The translations under genes and the position numbers were made by a program. This document shows positions 42,032 through 51,683 of a stretch of 64,000 bases of DNA, one piece after another. Source of the DNA: Letharia columbiana (Eukaryota > Ascomycota > Lecanoromycetes > Lecanorales > Parmeliaceae); assembly GCF_014066305.1 (NCBI RefSeq), contig NW_023501039.1, forward strand, positions 1,302,001-1,366,000, in the 5' to 3' direction. The first letter of the stretch is position 1. Every line of letters starts with the position of its first letter. The notes below the pieces were generated by a model. The model saw nothing but the letters and a program-made list of their open reading frames with translations, was not told the origin of the DNA and did not search any database.

Positions 42032-43890
42032 TGAAAATCCTGACGCTTGATCTCTTCAATATCTGACAAATCATCCCCAGAATCAGAAGAACTATCAGAT
42101 TCTGAAGAATCAACTTCCTCAACGGAAGCCTTTGGCATGTCCCACTTGATAGCTTTCGGGGTAGTCATGGCGGACTTGGGATACATCAACAAATTGTGAT
42201 CTTTGCAGAAAACCATTTCCGGACCCACGATTCTTCGGACTTCCTCGCCTTCCGATCTGTCTCCCAGGAAAATGGTAGAAAGGCGGATCGAAATGAAAGC
42301 ATCCACAGTCCAAAGCCACGGAATCCCGAGGATCAGACTGAGATATTCAGATCTCCCTGATTCCGTGACGGACACAACTTCCGGAGCCACAAAGCATCGA
42401 ATGTTTCTCCAGATTCCTTCCACACCAATCGTAAGCCACACCCAATGTTCTAGCACGGTATCACGATAATCCGCCGTACGCATGGAAAGGCCTTTAAATC
42501 CAATCTCCGAAAGCAGGTGGAGATGTAGGCCTAGAAGGCGTGCCAGTCCAGAAGACATCACATTCATATCGGAACCTTGATCCGCCTGAGTATGAGATTT
42601 CTCGAGGCTGACGTCGGATCCATCCTGTTTCCTTGCAATAATGGGAATGCGGAACGCCTTGTCCACACCCACAAGAGAGCTCAGGAAGCGTGTGTGCTTC
42701 TCAGCTTCCATAGCAGAAACATCAACCTGGAATACGGATACTGACGTAGCAGGGTTCCCCAAAGTCTGCTGGGAAGGCTGAGATAAAGGTGCTTGAGGTG
42801 CAGACGTAGAAGGAAATGCCGGCATGGGTTGATAGGCTTGCGGATACCCTGGAGGTAGCACAGGCATCTGTGGAATTTGTTGAACAAAAGTAGGCTGGAA
42901 GCTGACTGGAGGTGCTTGCGTAGCATCTGCAGCAGGCTTCGGAGTTCGTTTCTTGGGAACCCGAGTGCAAAGGCGCTTCAACTCCTTACACATAGCAGGT
43001 GACCATGCCACAAGATCCATCATACTCATGTCGACTTTGGTACTCTTAAGCATATGTCGGATCGACATGGGAGAATCATATTCTGATCCATTGAATAGGC
43101 CTACCAAAGGCTGAGGTTCTGCCTTCTTACCGACTCGCTTCTTGCCCTTGCGTTTAGGACGCTCTTCTTCCGAAGCAGCCTGGAATAGGTATGGCTGGTT
43201 CTGGAAAGAAGGTCCTTGACCCATAGCTGCCGAAGGCTGCTGCGGACCTGCTTGGGTAGGAACTTGCGGCGGGTAGAAAGAAGCACCGGGATTCAGGCTG
43301 GCATCAGGCTGCTTTTGCTGATGCTGAGGCATCTGAAACTGCTGTGGTATGAATTGCTGTGGTTGAATGGGTACTGATTGAGGCCTCTCAGGTTGCTTTT
43401 CTTGTTGCCGCTGAGATGCCGGTGCCGGTGCTTCTTCCACGTGAGCTCGCTTGTTAGGTCCTGATCCTTCACCGAGGAAAGCTTCGGCGGTTTTCACGTC
43501 AGCGGAACGAGATCGATTCAGCCCTGCTACTCCGAACTGCACTGAATTAGAATGAGGAGAAATGTAAGAATCCATGGAGCTTGAAGGCGTCACTTGACCC
43601 GATCCAGCAGAAGAAGAAGAAGAAGAAGAAGCTGCGGAAGGCTTCGGCGAAGGGGTGGTCCCGTAGGGTCTAGAAGATCCATCAAACTCCCCGAACCCAA
43701 CGGAAGCAAAGTTTGACTGTGGATTGTCCCCGAAAACAAGCATCCTCAGGTACGACTGTTCCCAAGCAGGTAGTGAGGCACCCTCACAATGAGGAGAGAT
43801 GTGACCCTTGGTACCACACTTGATACATAGCTGACCGTCTTTCCCGTAAGACCAGTGGATTGTGCCATTGATGTAAGGGTTTTCGAAGTG
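42028..43890 (-). CDS. Gypsy gag C-terminus and protease frame
   Basis: The frame is open from just after a TAG at about 43891 to TGA at 42028. At its upstream end it encodes a zinc knuckle of the form C-x2-C-x4-H-x4-C (about 43800-43845), which in an intact element ends gag. A long Pro/Gln/Ser-rich linker follows, then a retropepsin-like region with ADQGSDMNVMSSG, in which an Asp-x-Gly-type active site is followed by the usual hydrophobic stretch, and LGIPWLWTVDAF. The first ATG in the frame is at 43743, downstream of the zinc knuckle, so the frame probably depends on the upstream gag start. Confidence 0.75.
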   Translation of the reverse strand, partial: HFENPYINGTIHWSYGKDGQLCIKCGTKGHISPHCEGASLPAWEQSYLRMLVFGDNPQSNFASVGFGEFDGSSRPYGTTPSPKPSAASSSSSSSAGSGQVTPSSSMDSYISPHSNSVQFGVAGLNRSRSADVKTAEAFLGEGSGPNKRAHVEEAPAPASQRQQEKQPERPQSVPIQPQQFIPQQFQMPQHQQKQPDASLNPGASFYPPQVPTQAGPQQPSAAMGQGPSFQNQPYLFQAASEEERPKRKGKKRVGKKAEPQPLVGLFNGSEYDSPMSIRHMLKSTKVDMSMMDLVAWSPAMCKELKRLCTRVPKKRTPKPAADATQAPPVSFQPTFVQQIPQMPVLPPGYPQAYQPMPAFPSTSAPQAPLSQPSQQTLGNPATSVSVFQVDVSAMEAEKHTRFLSSLVGVDKAFRIPIIARKQDGSDVSLEKSHTQADQGSDMNVMSSGLARLLGLHLHLLSEIGFKGLSMRTADYRDTVLEHWVWLTIGVEGIWRNIRCFVAPEVVSVTESGRSEYLSLILGIPWLWTVDAFISIRLSTIFLGDRSEGEEVRRIVGPEMVFCKDHNLLMYPKSAMTTPKAIKWDMPKASVEEVDSSESDSSSDSGDDLSDIEEIKRQDFQ

Positions 43891-44970
43891 CTACGCTCGG
43901 GTATATCTTTTGGGGTAGGCTGATAGTTACGGAAGCGACTGCCAGCTTGGGATTCGGGGGTCCGCTCCTGCCAGCGTTTCCTTTGTTGGGATTCTGAGCT
44001 AAGATCGGAGCTGGAGCCGGAGCAGGAGCCGGAACTTCATGTGAAGAACGACGATACTCTGGGGGTTGGGATTGCGTGAAACGTTGAGGTCCCGCGGAAG
44101 CCTCTGGCAGCTGCTCCGGTGGATCCGCATGGAAGGACCAAGACTGATAATGTGAGGGCCTCGGAGCTTTGGCAGCTTGATGAGAAGCAAGCAAGGAAGC
44201 CACCTGTTGCTTTGGCAAGTTTCGTTCCACGAGAGATTTGTAGAACTGGAGCTGGTCGGATCTCGATTCTTCATCCAAGAGCTTCTGGATTTCGGCGTTG
44301 GTACGCCGTGCTTCTTCCGCGAGATTGTAGACCATGTGTAGAGATCTGTCAGAAGATGCCATGCCTCTCGTTGCTTCCTTTCGAATCTCTTGATCATTCA
44401 ATCCTCTGATGAAGGCACGGAGAATGGTGTCGAGCATGGTAGATTCAAGGAGGCTAAAAGCAGCACTGGGAGTAGCAGCGGGCCTATCCTTGATCCCAAC
44501 TCTCTGCATCAAGTTGGTGACACGCTTGAAGTATGAAGCAAGGGATTCTTTCGGGACGTTGATGTAGGTCTGCAATCTCAACATCGAACGGGATCGCACT
44601 TACTTCCACAGCTTTCGAGGGAAACTTCTCGCAGAATATGGCCCGGAACTGCTGGATTGTTTGCTGGGAACCGGCGTTCTCTACTTCGGTAAGAAGTCGG
44701 ACAGCTTCTGGGTGACTTTCTGACCACTCGAAAGCATCGTCGACAAGAAGCATGTCAAGATATCCCAGATACTTGGCTGGGGGAAACGACCTTCTTCATC
44801 TTGGTAATCCTCCATGTCGAAGTCGAACTTTCGGAGCCACTTTGATGCTGACATGCCAGTGGTCCCGAGAAGTTACCACATGTAGCAAACGTAGGGCGAG
44901 GCATGATTGCTTTTGTAGTATTGCTAGGAAGGGTGCTAGACTGTACGGGAGCTTCAGACTAATCTGAAGA
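43784..44970 (-). pseudogene. Gypsy gag N-terminal region, frameshifted
   Basis: Capsid-like gag coding sequence is spread over three frames. Breaks lie at about 44779-44783 (a run of five G on the plus strand), about 44590-44600, and about 43885-43895 before the zinc knuckle. The parts include a helical capsid-like region (LASYFKRVTNLMQRVG, LDTILRAFIRGLNDQEIRKE) and a Pro/Gln-rich linker. As written, no single frame can make a full gag. I cannot tell mutational decay from sequencing indels. Confidence 0.7.
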
Positions 44971-45220
44971 AGGCGTGCTCCGGTAAGATTCTGACGACGA
45001 GACTGTGGAATTCGTAGGACTATTACCGAGAGGAATTCTCGAGAAGTCTGGGGCGTCAAGACGGTAATGGTAGGCCAATTCCTCAAGGAGATTCCTGGTG
45101 CTCGCCAGAATGATGATGCTATGACTTGCTTCCGTAGTAGCAGAGATTCCTGGTAAGTGACGGCGATGACCTGGAAATCGAGTTGGGTGACAGCAACTTC
45201 TTGAGGTACTTGCTAAAGGG

Positions 45221-45238
45221 TTCTCGAGTCTCGAGAAG
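45221..45238. repeat. Short palindrome in the 5' non-coding part of the Gypsy element
   Basis: Arms ttctcgag and ctcgagaa are separated by one base. The palindrome lies in the segment expected to hold the leader or primer-binding region. I did not find a clear tRNA-complementary primer-binding site beside it. Confidence 0.6.
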
Positions 45239-45254
45239 TGGTTTTGTAGATGAA

Positions 45255-45307
45255 AGAGGTTTTTTGACCTAAATACCCAAAAAAATTTTTTTTTGGTGTG
45301 GTTTTTT

Positions 45308-45352
<45 letters not shown>

Positions 45353-45517
45353 CCCAACCAAAAAAAAAAAAAAAAAAAAAAACAAAAAAAAAAAAAAAAA
45401 AAAAACCCCCCCAACCCCAAAAAAAAAAAAACAACCACCCCCCAAAAAAAAAAAAAAAACAACCCCGTGGGGGTAAAAGGAAAATTATATATTTATAAAA
45501 AAAAAAACAAAAAAAAT

Positions 45518-45548
<31 letters not shown>

Positions 45549-45872
45549 AAAAAAAAAAAAAAAAACACCCCCACCACCAACCACCCCAAAATTTAAAATA
45601 AAAAAAAAAAAATTAAACCCCCCCCCCCCCCCCCCCCCTTTTTTTAAATAGTTGGTGGGGGGGGGGGCCCCCAATAAAAAAAAAAAAAAAATTCTTTTTT
45701 TTTTTTTTTTTATTTTTTAAAAACCACACCCCCCCCCCCCCCCCCCCCCCGGCTTTTTTTGTTTTCCCCCACATTTTTTTTTGGGAAGTTAAAAAAAAAA
45801 AAAAAATTTATTTATTTTTTTTTTATTTTTTTTTTTTTTATTTCTTTTTTAATAACCCCCCAAAAACCCATA

Positions 45873-45956
<84 letters not shown>

Positions 45957-45964
45957 CAAAACCC

Positions 45965-46000
<36 letters not shown>

Positions 46001-46337
46001 GCCCCCCCCCCCGCGAGACCCCTCCAAAAACCCCCAAAAAAAAAAAAAAAATAAAAAAAATAAAAAAAAAAAAATAATAATAAAAAAAAAAAAAAAAATA
46101 AAAAAAAAAAAAAAATAAATAAAAAATAATAAATAAAAAAAATAAAAAAAAAAAAAAAAAAAAAAAAAATTAAAAAATTTTTTTTTAAATTTTCTTTTTT
46201 TTTTAATTTAAAAAAAAAAAAATAATTTAAAAAAAAAAAAAAAAAAATAAAAATAAAAAAAAAAAAAAAAATTATAAATTAATAATTAAAAAAAAAATTC
46301 TTAATTTTCAACACACAAAAACCATAAAAAAAATAAA

Positions 46338-46370
<33 letters not shown>
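45255..46370. repeat. 1.1-kb A/C/T homopolymer tract (right flank of the Gypsy element)
   Basis: The tract consists of very long A runs with blocks of 20-40 C and short T runs, with almost no G. It replaces the position where the element's upstream LTR should lie. Reading frames in it encode only Lys, Asn, Pro, Phe or Gly runs and are not genes. An assembly or consensus artefact is the most likely explanation. Confidence 0.75.
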
Positions 46371-46373
<3 letters not shown>

Positions 46374-46625
46374 AGATATGTTGGCAACATCAGCTTTATG
46401 GTCCGCGGGTCCTTTGATCTTCTTGTCAAGGGAACCTTATCTTTGGATCGTGGCCTCAGCATTAGCTCTCTAATCGAATGATCAATGACTAGCCATATGT
46501 GATAACGAGCCGCCTTCGAGAATCCAGGAGGAGAGCTGACTTACTAATTACTCGAGCCTCTACTATATCGTCCAAACGTCTCATACAACTCGTAAATCTG
46601 CTCGGCTGTACCAGCTCTATACACC
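46371..46625. promoter_or_regulatory. YTH1 upstream region
   Basis: This is 255 bp of ordinary sequence between the homopolymer tract and the YTH1 start. The promoter may be truncated by the tract, so upstream elements cannot be judged. Confidence 0.4.
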
Positions 46626-47378
46626 ATGGCCGCCACAGTCGACCACCGTGGAGTTACGCCGATGAATTTCGATCACCAAAGCCCTAACGAATACCAAAAG
46701 CCTCCAACACCTGAATTTGCCTTCTCCGACTTCCTCAAACGCGAATACCGCTTCGGTCTCGATCCTAACCGACCGGTCTGTCAAGCAGACCGCCAAGGCC
46801 TCTGCCCATTGGGCAATCTGTGTCCTGATAAACACGGCAACCATCACAACAACAATCTTGTTTGCAAGCACTGGCTGAAAGGTCTCTGTAAGAAGGGTGA
46901 CCAATGCGATTATCTGCATGAATACAACATACGGGCTAGAGCAGAATGTACGAACTATAATCGCAGTGGATATTGTGTTAGTGGAGAGGATTGCAATTAT
47001 CTACACGTCGATCCAGCAACGAGACTGCCTCCTTGTCCGCATTACGAGAAGGGATTTTGCCCTTTGGGTGAACGTTGCAGCAAGAAGCATGTGCGGAAGA
47101 CGTTGTGCAGATTCTACCTTGCTGGCTTTTGCCCTTATGGAAGGCAATGTAAGGAAGGTGCGCACCCAAGATTCCCAGAGGATTTGCCGAAGCCTACTCT
47201 GAAAGTTGAGAAGACGGCGGAGGAGATAGAGGCAGAGAAGGAGAGACTGCGGGAGGAGGCTGATCGACAAGAGCAGAGGGAGTACGAGAGGAATGAGAGC
47301 AACAGAGGAAGGGGTAGAGGTAGGGGTGGTGGAGGACGGTATAATCCTAGGAGGCGAGGAGGAGGTCACGATAGATGA
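46626..47378 (+). CDS. YTH1: Yth1/CPSF30, CCCH zinc-finger subunit of the mRNA 3'-end processing complex
   Basis: This is a single exon of 250 residues. Yth1 binds the polyadenylation signal region of pre-mRNA within the cleavage and polyadenylation factor, and contacts Fip1. Five CCCH fingers are visible in order between about residues 52 and 175: VCQADRQGLCPLGNLCPDKH, VCKHWLKGLCKKGDQCDYLH, ECTNYNRSGYCVSGEDCNYLH (written here as adjacent parts: ECTNYN then GYCVSGEDCNYLH), PCPHYEKGFCPLGERCSKKH and LCRFYLAGFCPYGRQCKEGAH (LCRFY then CKEGAH). The C-terminus is a Glu/Arg coiled region followed by an RGG-like Gly/Arg tail. Finger 3 departs from the usual aromatic pattern of the family at NYNRSGY. 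The start ATG has a good context (ACCATGG). It converges with the DUF1776 gene. Confidence 0.95.
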   Translation: MAATVDHRGVTPMNFDHQSPNEYQKPPTPEFAFSDFLKREYRFGLDPNRPVCQADRQGLCPLGNLCPDKHGNHHNNNLVCKHWLKGLCKKGDQCDYLHEYNIRARAECTNYNRSGYCVSGEDCNYLHVDPATRLPPCPHYEKGFCPLGERCSKKHVRKTLCRFYLAGFCPYGRQCKEGAHPRFPEDLPKPTLKVEKTAEEIEAEKERLREEADRQEQREYERNESNRGRGRGRGGGGRYNPRRRGGGHDR

Positions 47379-47949
47379 AGTCCTGCTCATGTCTGAAATG
47401 TTCGAAGAATACTCAAAGGTGTTCCCTGCCGATCACAGTTTGGTGACCGTAAAGAGAGGAGGAGTGTTGAATCATGCAGTCTCTGGACTTCGCTAAGCTC
47501 GGGACCGGACATATCATCCTTTAACGACAAATGACAGTGGCTTGGAGTCTTGAGCCGGGTGTTGAGAGAGGTTATCCTCAGCACACCGATTGAAGCGAAA
47601 CCGGTCTATGCCATCCCTCCGCCATGGAATGCGTCAAGCAATGTCCGCTACCCAGAGGACAATATGTGGTTGATTGACGAGGGAGCGCAACGAAAATCTA
47701 GCACTGAAAGGAGTCCGGGCTGCTGATACGATCTGGTTATGTGCAGAAGCACCGATGAATACTGTTGGAGTACTCCAACCATTTGGTCCAAGCCATAAGC
47801 TTTGATTCGTGCCTATATTGAGCATCGTGGTACTGAGATGAAAATCGAACGCCAAACGCCATGCCTCCAATACATTCCACCTGCTCGTATGATTGAGACG
47901 AGATGAACGCTAACTAATCCTCTAACCCACCACGATTCCTCCGGTACAC
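47379..47949. other. Convergent intergenic region, possibly holding an alternative exon
   Basis: This 571-bp stretch lies between the YTH1 stop and the DUF1776 stop. On the minus strand 47634-47880 is open in the phase expected for a spliced continuation of the DUF1776 gene (see findings). Otherwise I see no gene. Confidence 0.45.
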
Positions 47950-49392
47950 TTACCTGTCATCACCGTCATCCACCTTCTCCCACTCAGTACTACCTTCTAC
48001 AGAACCCTCTTTCTCCGCCGTTTCAACAATATTTGTCTTAGCAGCCCCCATCATCCAGCCCACAATCCCATCCGGAACCCATCTCCCCACAAGTTCATAA
48101 CTCCTGGCACCTCGTCCCACAAAGATCGTCCCATTTCTTCCCTTGCCTCTCGCCATAGCATCAAAAACTCCGTTGTGCAACTCGCGCAAGGATTGGCCCT
48201 TCGCCGGCTTCTCGAGTCCTTTTTGCTCGAGCCTCCGCCTCGCAAATTCCGCTCTCGGCGAGTACTGGCTCGGCACAAGCTGCTGATTGTCTGAGAGACT
48301 AGGACCATAATCGAAGTGACCAAGCCGGAAATGTACGACGTTGACGCCTTGGACCTGCACCTCTCGGCGTAGTGTGGAGATGTACTGGTTCAAGGCACCC
48401 CCTATGATACTCTCGGCGGCGTGGGAAGGCGGAGTGAGCGAGGGTACGATCGAAGGGTTGAGGAACAGGAGGGAGGATTTTTGGGAGACAAGGAGGGGTA
48501 AGAAGGCGTGGAGAGTCGTGAACGGTGCCACGAGGTTGGTGTTCAGGATGTCAGACCAGTCGGGTGGGGAAAGGGAAGTAACAGGGCTGACAGGAAGGGT
48601 AACTGCCGGGAATATTACGAGGGAAGTCAGGTGCAGGTCGTGAGGTGGAGCGTTGGAGAGGGGATGCTGAGGAGTATTTATGTGTGTGGTGAATTTCTGG
48701 ACGGTTTCTTCTGTAGAGGAGGGCTGTAATAAAGGGTTAGCAAACCCTGTCTGGCTTTTGAGACGCAGGAGGTATACAGATGTAATATCCATGTTAAGTG
48801 GCCGAATGTCAGCTCTTGACTCGGACTGGACTATTTGTTCCTCGGATAAAGTGCTGACTGGGATGTAAACAATGAAGCCTCGCCTTTCGAGATCTAAAGA
48901 CAGCGAACGAGTAAGAGGCGAATACGGGGATCCAGCGAGGATCACGACCTCCGTCCTGGATCCATTCTTAGCACGGCCTGCCCGTCTCTTGACTCTATCA
49001 TTTCTCTTCCGCCGCCATACAATGAAGGCTCCCGTACCAAGGAATGCAACCACCGCTGCTGTCCACGCCCGATGTTCGGAAACCCAGATTCGAGTAGCTT
49101 CGAAGTAACCAAGGGGGATAGCTATAACAGGTACTCTGTGCGGGACAGGAGGTGGCTTCGGCTTAATCGAGTCTGGAAGCCAAGGGGTGTCTCGAAATGC
49201 ATCTTTCAATGAACGGCCCACAGACTCGAAATGACGATCGATAGCCTCAGTGAAGGAGTTAACTGACTCCAGGATACTCGACATTTCAGACGTGACGTGA
49301 TGGTGGAGAGACACGCTGTCCATGAATATCAAGCTGTTGAGCTTCGCCAAGGTGAAGGACGAGGGTAAGGACTCCTCGACTTCGAGGGGCAT
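47950..49392 (-). CDS. DUF1776 family protein (SDR-like fold, fungal), single membrane segment
   Basis: This is a single exon of 480 residues. The family is restricted to fungi and resembles short-chain dehydrogenases in overall layout; no activity is established. Seen: an N-terminal amphipathic region; a hydrophobic segment at about 109-126 (TAAVVAFLGTGAFIVW) followed by a strongly basic stretch, which suggests a membrane-anchored protein with a cytosolic or matrix C-terminal domain; a VVILAGSPYSPLTRSLSLDL nucleotide-fold-like beginning at about 150; DILNTNLVAPFTTLHAFLPL like the SDR N-x-x-x helix; and a SHAAESIIGGALNQYISTLR helix. I see no complete catalytic Tyr-x3-Lys. Met24 (49323) is an alternative start. 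The stop codon is embedded in a perfect splice donor (AG then GTAAGT), so a longer spliced C-terminus is possible. Confidence 0.85.
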   Translation of the reverse strand: MPLEVEESLPSSFTLAKLNSLIFMDSVSLHHHVTSEMSSILESVNSFTEAIDRHFESVGRSLKDAFRDTPWLPDSIKPKPPPVPHRVPVIAIPLGYFEATRIWVSEHRAWTAAVVAFLGTGAFIVWRRKRNDRVKRRAGRAKNGSRTEVVILAGSPYSPLTRSLSLDLERRGFIVYIPVSTLSEEQIVQSESRADIRPLNMDITSVYLLRLKSQTGFANPLLQPSSTEETVQKFTTHINTPQHPLSNAPPHDLHLTSLVIFPAVTLPVSPVTSLSPPDWSDILNTNLVAPFTTLHAFLPLLVSQKSSLLFLNPSIVPSLTPPSHAAESIIGGALNQYISTLRREVQVQGVNVVHFRLGHFDYGPSLSDNQQLVPSQYSPRAEFARRRLEQKGLEKPAKGQSLRELHNGVFDAMARGKGRNGTIFVGRGARSYELVGRWVPDGIVGWMMGAAKTNIVETAEKEGSVEGSTEWEKVDDGDDR

Positions 49393-49711
49393 AAATACGT
49401 TTAGCCAAGGATTAGCCGATTATACTCACGTGATCCCACCGTAATAGAGACTCCGTGGCTCTGCTCTATTTCTTCTCTTTCCTTCTTCAATCAATATCTT
49501 CCAATGTAAGGGTAGGCTAGCTGACCTTTGGAGTTGGGGCTGTGGAGGAGCCTTTGAAATCATGTGAATGGCAGAAGGAATTCGTAAGCACGATTCTGGA
49601 TACATCTGGAGGCAATGCACCACCTCACACGATGGTCTACCACGAACCAAAGTCTTCTCTTCTGAACTGTTCTCATAGCTACCAATAACCTTCCCCAACA
49701 CAACTGTCAAC

Positions 49712-51066
49712 ATGGCCTTCGAACATGATCCTGCTGTCTCCGAGTATCAGCATGAAAGGTCGCGCCCCCGAGAGGCGGAGGCGCTGCAAGCCCTCCGCAA
49801 AATCGCCTCCCTGGTCAAGCCCATAATGAGACAGCGAGGGTGGAAGGTCGGTGTTTTGACGGAATTCTATCCACCGGAACGTAATTTGTTAGGGTTGAAC
49901 ATAAATAAAGGACAGAAGATTTGCCTGCGCCTGAGGTATCCTGGCGACGAGCGTCAGTTTCTTCCTCTGGAGGAGGTCACGGATACAATGCTACACGAGT
50001 AAGAGTACTCATGGCGCTGTACCATCTACATAACTAATAGCCGTTTCTCAGGCTCTGCCACATCGTCTTCGGACCCCACGACGAATCCTTCCACAACCTC
50101 TGGAACCAACTCCGCGACGAGTACGACCAACTTATTCGCAAAGGCTATACAGGCGAAGGCTTCCTCTCCACAGGCCACAAGCTCGGCGGTAGGGGTCGTA
50201 TCCCTATGCATGAAGCCCGTCGCCTAGCTCGCGTCAACGCAGAGAAACGACGAACTCTCACGGCAGGATCAGGGCAAAAGTTGGGAGGTGCTCCTGTACG
50301 GCGAGGCGTGGATATCAGGAACGTGATTGCAGACGCCGCAGCGAGGAGAGCTGCGATTATGAAAGGCTGTGCTAGCGGCGTTGGTGCCGAGCGTGAGAAG
50401 GAGATAGACAAGGAGACGAACAAAAAAGGGTTTCGGACCAAAGCAGAAGAGGATGATGCGAACGAAGAAGCTATTATGATCGCCTACATTGATCTCGTCC
50501 AGGAAGAAGAGAGAGATAAGTACGGTGACGCCTACATTCCGCCCAGCAAAGAGAACCCCGCTGGCAGCCAAGGAGGCTTCAACAGAATCAAATCAGAATC
50601 TGGAATCAGATCTAACCGTGCACCACCAGTTCCAGCATCCAAAAAACCCATACTTCCTATCACCAACACGGTTGATCTAGGCTACGGACAAAGCACGCCT
50701 CCCCCCCACACTCAACCTCCATCCACCAAACCCCAAACACCATTCTCAGACCCCTGGACCTGTGAAATATGTACCCTGGTCAACCCAGCCAACTATCTCT
50801 GCTGCGATGCCTGCAGTACCGAACGCTCGTTTCCCCCGCCTTTGCCCCTATCAAACACTCAGAAAATTGGCTCGACTCAAGCTAGGCCTAGCTCAATCAG
50901 GGATAGTAATTCCAAGAAAGCAGTAAAGTCGCTCATGTCTCTTGAGGCTACGACGTCGCAGCTGCCTAAGAAGCCGATAGGTTGGTCTTGTCATTCCTGT
51001 GGGAACTTCATGGAGAGCGAGTGGTGGACTTGTGCTAGGTGTGGGAGTATGAAGCAGAGTTCATAA
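49712..51066 (+). CDS. WSS1: Wss1-like WLM-domain metalloprotease for DNA-protein crosslinks
   Basis: Two exons (49712-49998, 50052-51066) encode 433 residues. Wss1 degrades proteins trapped on DNA, such as topoisomerase adducts and SUMO-modified proteins, with Cdc48. The WLM domain spans about 10-190. The zinc motif HELCH is split by the intron and restored by it (His95, Glu96, His99), with His105 in FGPHDESF as the third ligand. NLLGLNINKGQKICLRLR and GGRGRIPMHEARRLARVNAEKR are typical of the domain. The C-terminal part has two RanBP2-type zinc fingers (WTCEICTLVNPANYLCCDAC, and WSCHSCGNFMESEWWTCARC), as in Wss1 homologues of filamentous fungi. The intron is 53 nt, phase 2, with TAACTAAT before its acceptor. 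The ATG at 49712 begins directly after a CAAC context. Confidence 0.93.
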
Positions 51067-51683
51067 TGGGCACCTTGTGGGCGAGGTACGAAATCAAAGT
51101 GGCACTTCCAAGCGGTACAAGAACCTGAAACACGGGTGGAACCCACACCCACAAGAAGGTTTCTTCGTGGTTGAACGCTCAACCTGACGCCAATTTATGA
51201 ATGAATGACGACTTTCCTCGGCATGATTCCTGAAGCTGGCGCTAAAGTAGAAGGACTCAGCGCCCAAGACTGCAAATTCTTGGTAGCTCGCCTGCTTAAC
51301 CATGGTGAAGGCGGGCTAAGAGGGCCACATAACCTATGAGCAGATGTGATACAGTGATTCTTGCATAGCGCGGAATAATCTGCTTGCTGGCAGCAAGATG
51401 GCAATGATCAATACGAAGCATAGCGACGGCGTTCTAAGCTCTATCATCAGGAAGGAAAAAGATTCGTGCAGTTAGCACTTGCTGATAGGTAGAACCACTT
51501 GCATCAGATTTAATCAAACCATTTAAAAATACTATTATTGGCATACTGCTATCGCTGAATCGCTATGTAATTAGAATTATGTCAAGTGAAGACTCAACTT
51601 GACGCTGCAACGAAATGATGCTGTATTATTCATTCCTCTACCCTTTCTTATTCCATCCTTTGAGCCTCGCCAATACTCAATCC
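51067..51683. other. Convergent intergenic region, WSS1 / PhoD-like gene
   Basis: This is 617 bp with no supported gene. Composition becomes AT-rich between 51500 and 51620. Confidence 0.5.

Larger units (their letters stand above)
38236..45250 (-). mobile_element. Ty3/Gypsy-type LTR retrotransposon, gag damaged, LTRs not recognisable
   Basis: The element is transcribed on the minus strand: gag at about 45.0-43.8 kb, protease at 43.8-42.0 kb, then reverse transcriptase, RNase H and integrase to 38.48 kb. The order RT-RNaseH-IN places it in Ty3/Gypsy. Gag is split over three frames, while pol is a single open frame of 1182 codons. I could not find matching long terminal repeats: both ends run into homopolymer sequence. 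Pol integrity suggests a recent insertion, or that the gag frameshifts are sequencing indels, since one lies at a run of five G (44779-44783). Confidence 0.9.

Noticed and set aside
45298..46118. Long reading frames rich in Lys, Pro, Phe or Gly
   Set aside because: They are translations of homopolymer runs, with no real protein composition.
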